9,308 bases of DNA from Candidatus Poseidoniaceae archaeon (GTDB lineage: Archaea; Thermoplasmatota; Poseidoniia; Poseidoniales; Poseidoniaceae): assembly GCA_022425185.1 (NCBI GenBank), contig JAKMFY010000129.1, forward strand, positions 1 through 9,308, written 5' to 3'. Position 1 is the first letter of the stretch. Each line of letters opens with the position of its first letter. Below the pieces are notes generated by a model. The model did no database searches. It was not told the origin of the DNA and was given only the letters and a program-made list of their open reading frames with translations. Below are positions 5,532 through 9,308 of the stretch, piece by piece. Both the position numbers and the translations under genes were made by a program.

Positions 5532-8300
5532 ATGCAGAACCCGTTTAACGCTCTTACAAAGACTTCAGTTGACCGTCCTAAAACAACAATTGCTGTGATT
5601 CTTGTCGTTACAATGGGCCTTGCTTCAATGGCCCAATTCATTAATTTCGATAATAGCGAGGATGCCTTTTACCCACAAAATGATACGACTGAGCTGCTGT
5701 ATGAGATTGAAGACCGTTACCAAGCCTCACTTGATTTCATCAGAGTAATTGATGAAATTGAGCAAGGTGACATGAAAACAGAAGCTGCATGGAAACAATT
5801 TGCGTTAATTGAAGCAAATCTATCGACAGATGAAACATTCTTGCCATATCATGAACCACTGTTTGGCGGCAAAGCCACCAGTGGCCCAGCCGGTTCTGCT
5901 CTCTTTTGGCTTAACACTCAAGATCCAGTAACAACACAAGAATGGAGAGATAATCTCGGTAATCATCTCGCTAACGTCACTGTTGCGGACGAGGAGAACT
6001 TTTCAGTAGCACTAAATGACCTCACTACTGCTATCTCAATGATTCCATCACCAAGGGGACCAACTGCTCAAGAATTATTTGAATGGCAACCCGGTGAAGT
6101 TAACTCATGGCAACTACGAATGGATAATAATCTTTCAATTGAAGCAGAACTAGGGGCTCTTCAAGGCCAAATTCAAGCATTGATTTCCACTAGAATCAGT
6201 CCCAGTGAAATTGGACCTGTAGCAGCCACTGTTGGTCCATTGCAAGGAATAATTGGAACGTATCTTGGTCTTCAGAATATCGATCACAGAGGGAACATCC
6301 TCAGCACCATGCCTGCTGAAGACAAAAACGACCCTTGGGCAAGCGATGGTCCTGTTCTCATCAGTTTGGTCATCTCAACAGAAGCCAACAATTACGAAAA
6401 TGCAGAAATCATTGGAGATGTTCAGGAACTTGTTACAGAGTGGTCAGAGAGCAGTCTTGAAGAAATCAAGAGTTCTACTGGTGATGATGAGTTGCGTATC
6501 TTCACATTCTCTGCCTTCTCTTACCAACAAAGTGCAAACATAGGTAAAGAGATTGGGATATTGACTTCACTTGCCCTTTTATTCCTGACAGTAATTCTCT
6601 ATATCAAATTCCGATCGAAGCGAGATACTGCCTATGTCATTGGTTTGACCGTACTAGCGATTCTAGCGACCTATGGTGCAGCTGGTGTCTTCAGACTCAC
6701 ATTCAACGCTGCAATGAACAGTATCCCAATTCTTCTTCTCGCAATTGGTGTAGACTACGGAATTCACGTCGTGACGCGGATAAGAGAGGTCATGCAAGAT
6801 ATCGAGAGAGATGATCCTCAAGGCAGAATCACATTGAAGGATTTCGAACCAGAAGTTCGATTAAAGGCCATTCGTTCCGGAGCGATCCTAACATCTGCAG
6901 CTCTCGTCATTGCAATCTTCACGGACATGGTCGGATTTTTATCATTCAGACTGTCCTCTCAAATGTTCCTCGTAAACTTCGGTACAGTCATCGCCCTTGG
7001 CTTATTTGCGATCTATGTGTTGAGCATATCATTGCTGCCAGCCTTGATGACCATGTTCCCAAGCAAAGCGCTTCCATTGGCCAAATCTGGAGCAATGAAC
7101 GAAACAGAACTTACTCGAAAAATAGGAGGGATGGCGCAAGAAAAGCCACTGTATGTCATCATTGTAACGGCTCTGCTCTCACTCCCAATGCTCTACGGTA
7201 TGAGTACACTCGAAGTTGGATTTGACACACAAGGCCAGTTTGATGACTCCTTAGAAGTGGTTCAAGATTTCCTTATGATCGCTGAAGAATTCCAAAGTAG
7301 TCCAACTCCACTGTATGTTGTTCTTGAGGGAGAGATCGTCTCTCAGCAAGGATTTGAAGCATACAATATCGCTATTTCAACGCTGCAAGATACGGATGGA
7401 GTTACTGGAGTACCGACTGGACTTTGGGATACGCTCGAAACGTCTCGGACTTCAAATGCAGAACTTGATGCCTTGATGGCAAATTTGTCATCTGGTGCAG
7501 AAGGTTATCAATCCCTCAAAACCTACTTGATCAATGATTCAACAGGAAGGAACATAACTGGATCCTTGCTTTACACAGATGGACAGCAAACGATTCTTTC
7601 CTTCCAAGCGAGTACTTTGGATTGGAAGGACACGGTAGATTTCGAAACTGGTTTAACAGATGCTCTTGCGACATCTGCTTCTTCTGCAAACGGAACCTAT
7701 ACGATGGAATTGAGTGGCCGTGCACTTATTCTCGCTCAAATCAGTGCTGATGTCGCAGTTTCAGCCGTTACCTCAACAGCAATTGTTGCAGGTACGATTT
7801 TGATCGTCTTAATCATGATTCAACTCATTCGAACCGGTGACCTGTTCCAGAGTGTACAACGTGGTGTTGTCACATGGATTCCATTGATTATGGTCGTTTT
7901 GTGGGTCTATGGTATCATGGGCCTTGCAGGTTACCAGTTGAATTCACAAACCGTCACAATTGGAGCGCTTGCCCTTGGACTTGGTGTTGATTATGCAGTC
8001 CACTATGTGATTCGATTGGAGGAGGAAGCCGAACTACATCCTGAAAAAGACATTGCAGAATGGACTTCAAAGACAACAGCAACAACTGGAAGAGCTATGT
8101 TTGGAGCTGCTTTGAGCACTGCAGGAGGTTTTGCAATTCTTAATTTCTCAGGACTCCTTCCATTACGGTTGTTTGGCCAGGTGTTTATCGTTGCCATCAG
8201 TTTAGCAATGGTTTCGAGTGTGACCCTCTTACCTGCATTGTATGGACCATTTTTGCGAAGAGATGCAAAGCAGCATCTGAAGCAACATGAGAGCGAGTGA
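5532..8300 (+). CDS. RND superfamily exporter (HAE3/MMPL-like)
   Basis: A 922-residue inner-membrane transporter with the duplicated RND layout. TM1 is at about 19-38, an outer domain at about 40-335, and TM2-6 at about 342-360, 366-387, 396-416, 448-472 and 478-508. TM7 is at about 540-558, a second outer domain at about 560-740, and TM8-12 at about 741-766, 778-799, 806-826, 853-873 and 880-905. The matching TM4 and TM10 motifs GVDYGIH (406-412) and GVDYAVH (818-824) contain the Asp-Tyr pairs typical of MMPL/HpnN/HAE3 proton relays. It should use the proton gradient to move hydrophobic or amphiphilic molecules or lipids, but the substrate cannot be read from sequence. The first outer domain is about 100 residues longer than the second. 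The ATG at 5532 gives a normal short cytoplasmic N terminus, and the next Met (28) lies inside TM1. No adaptor or outer-membrane partner is adjacent. Confidence 0.9.
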   Translation: MQNPFNALTKTSVDRPKTTIAVILVVTMGLASMAQFINFDNSEDAFYPQNDTTELLYEIEDRYQASLDFIRVIDEIEQGDMKTEAAWKQFALIEANLSTDETFLPYHEPLFGGKATSGPAGSALFWLNTQDPVTTQEWRDNLGNHLANVTVADEENFSVALNDLTTAISMIPSPRGPTAQELFEWQPGEVNSWQLRMDNNLSIEAELGALQGQIQALISTRISPSEIGPVAATVGPLQGIIGTYLGLQNIDHRGNILSTMPAEDKNDPWASDGPVLISLVISTEANNYENAEIIGDVQELVTEWSESSLEEIKSSTGDDELRIFTFSAFSYQQSANIGKEIGILTSLALLFLTVILYIKFRSKRDTAYVIGLTVLAILATYGAAGVFRLTFNAAMNSIPILLLAIGVDYGIHVVTRIREVMQDIERDDPQGRITLKDFEPEVRLKAIRSGAILTSAALVIAIFTDMVGFLSFRLSSQMFLVNFGTVIALGLFAIYVLSISLLPALMTMFPSKALPLAKSGAMNETELTRKIGGMAQEKPLYVIIVTALLSLPMLYGMSTLEVGFDTQGQFDDSLEVVQDFLMIAEEFQSSPTPLYVVLEGEIVSQQGFEAYNIAISTLQDTDGVTGVPTGLWDTLETSRTSNAELDALMANLSSGAEGYQSLKTYLINDSTGRNITGSLLYTDGQQTILSFQASTLDWKDTVDFETGLTDALATSASSANGTYTMELSGRALILAQISADVAVSAVTSTAIVAGTILIVLIMIQLIRTGDLFQSVQRGVVTWIPLIMVVLWVYGIMGLAGYQLNSQTVTIGALALGLGVDYAVHYVIRLEEEAELHPEKDIAEWTSKTTATTGRAMFGAALSTAGGFAILNFSGLLPLRLFGQVFIVAISLAMVSSVTLLPALYGPFLRRDAKQHLKQHESE

Positions 8301-8302
8301 AC

Positions 8303-9307
8303 CTACAATACTGGTCGCTGAGTCTTTCCAGACCCACGGTGTCCAATCATCCTAACGAATTCCCATGGCATGCTATGAGTTGTCATAGAATGAGCAAGCA
8401 TCTCGTCGACTGAAGGTTGCCAGTTCCACTTCCCTTTCCAATAAGTGAGGAGTTCACGTCGGCGTGAAGTGTCAGCCTCTTGCCATGGAACAACTTCTTT
8501 TTGAAGTTCTGAGAGAACCGATAGGTGATCCTCTTCATTTGTTGCATCAAGCAATTGTTGTTGCCCTTTATCGAGAGGAAGTGTAGAAGGTTGTTGCCAT
8601 CGAGCATGACCGCTTGGCAACCATGTTAGATTTGGATCGCTATAATCTGTGAGAGCAGATAGACCTGCATTGAGTACTGAATGCTCTACTTTAGGTCTAA
8701 CCGGCCAAAGATAAACGGGGAAGCCCTCTCTTTGCTTTGTTAAAATTTCAAGTTGTTTCCCATGCAATCCAACAGTTTTTCCTAAAGGAATTCGATTTGT
8801 TGGAGACACAAGATATTCAATTGCACACGGCATCATAGGAGAACCATTTTTCAAATGCTTCTTCTTTAATCGATTAAACGAGTTTGAAACAAATTCAGGA
8901 AGCGCTAGAGTGCGGTGTGTTCTCCTTCCACCAAAAGGCCTAATGTTTGGGCGAAGAGAAGACCATGGCCCCTTTATTGAGCCATATTCAACCGCCTTAT
9001 TCATACGAGAATGAAAAGCATAGTGAACGATTGATTCGAGTGGAATCTCATACTCGTTGAGAAGTTTCTCGGCATGGTGCATGGTTTTCCCCATATGCAA
9101 ATCATGTTTCTTTCGAGCAAAAAAACCGCCCGAACGCTTTACTTTCAAGCCTGGACGTTTTGTTTCGACAACGAGAACCTTACCTTCATTTTGGACAGAC
9201 CTTTGAATATCTGAGTGCTCGAGCAACTCTTCAAATGAACAAAAACCAAACTCTTGAAGCTCATCTAAGGTCCAGTCCTCAACAAATGGAGAACGACCTG
9301 ATAACCG
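8303..9307 (-). CDS. Glycerophosphodiester phosphodiesterase-like protein (5' partial)
   Basis: The gene runs off the right edge. The frame stays open to 9307, giving 334 visible residues, and no ATG is needed inside the window. Near the visible N terminus, WTLDEL, a CSFEELLE segment and VVETKRPG (about 9149-9172) resemble the GDPD order T-L-x-E-L, P-T-L-E-E-x-L, then the catalytic E-x-K strand. Later GFPVYLWPV and LSALTDYSDPNL match the last strands of the barrel, where the family reads G-x-x-v-W-T-V and I-x-T-D-x-P. It would hydrolyse glycerophosphodiesters to an alcohol and glycerol phosphate. The HRG motif expected at the N terminus is outside the window. About 95 residues follow the barrel, unusual for the family, and they end in a GHRGSGKT string. 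The gene converges on the RND gene with a 2-base gap. The family call is by eye; another TIM-barrel phosphodiesterase is possible. Confidence 0.6.
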   Translation of the reverse strand, partial: RLSGRSPFVEDWTLDELQEFGFCSFEELLEHSDIQRSVQNEGKVLVVETKRPGLKVKRSGGFFARKKHDLHMGKTMHHAEKLLNEYEIPLESIVHYAFHSRMNKAVEYGSIKGPWSSLRPNIRPFGGRRTHRTLALPEFVSNSFNRLKKKHLKNGSPMMPCAIEYLVSPTNRIPLGKTVGLHGKQLEILTKQREGFPVYLWPVRPKVEHSVLNAGLSALTDYSDPNLTWLPSGHARWQQPSTLPLDKGQQQLLDATNEEDHLSVLSELQKEVVPWQEADTSRRRELLTYWKGKWNWQPSVDEMLAHSMTTHSMPWEFVRMIGHRGSGKTQRPVL

Positions 9308-9308
9308 A

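Noticed and set aside
8323..8346. GHRGSGKT as a Walker A ATP-binding loop
   Set aside because: It fits the consensus G-x4-G-K-T, but only six residues follow it before the stop, so no nucleotide-binding domain can exist.
8492..8508. Perfect 6-base hairpin AACTTC-TTTTT-GAAGTT
   Set aside because: It lies inside the GDPD-like coding region, the T's are in the loop rather than after the stem, and such short hairpins are expected by chance.
9224..9226. TTG at 9226 as the start of the GDPD-like gene
   Set aside because: The frame stays open to the window edge, and the residues before the TTG (WTLDEL, EELLE) fit the family, so the gene begins outside the window.

Overview
The window looks like a compact, AT-rich marine euryarchaeal genome, most likely Marine Group II/III (Poseidoniia/Thermoplasmatota). 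This is inference. It rests on an archaeal DUF835 protein, TATA-type promoters placed for leaderless transcripts, ATGA-overlapping genes, and an HAE3/MMPL-like RND exporter of the kind common in archaea. There are no rRNA, tRNA, CRISPR or mobile-element signals. No gene-free gap exceeds about 110 bases.

Region 1 (1-3786, + strand) is a three-gene cluster joined by two 4-base ATGA stop/start overlaps. It encodes a DUF835 protein whose frame is open to the left edge, a DnaA-like AAA+ ATPase without a DnaA DNA-binding domain, and a small CxxCxxCC (YkgJ-type) metal-cluster protein. This is the least explained part of the window. A hairpin followed by six T's (3796-3828) probably ends the unit.

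Region 2 (3848-5425) holds a citrate synthase that resembles the mitochondrial type rather than the usual short prokaryotic type. A soluble Rieske [2Fe-2S] ferredoxin lies on the opposite strand. The two genes converge with no base between their stop codons (TGATCA).

Region 3 (5426-5531) is a divergent promoter between the Rieske gene and the RND exporter. The two promoters share a 20-base element (16 identical positions) in mirror orientation, each exactly 38 bases from its ATG. This suggests shared control and leaderless mRNAs.

Region 4 (5532-9308) holds the 922-residue, 12-helix RND exporter. It converges, with a 2-base gap, on a glycerophosphodiester phosphodiesterase-like gene on the minus strand that runs off the right edge. 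That protein carries an odd second GHRG-like motif at its extreme C terminus.
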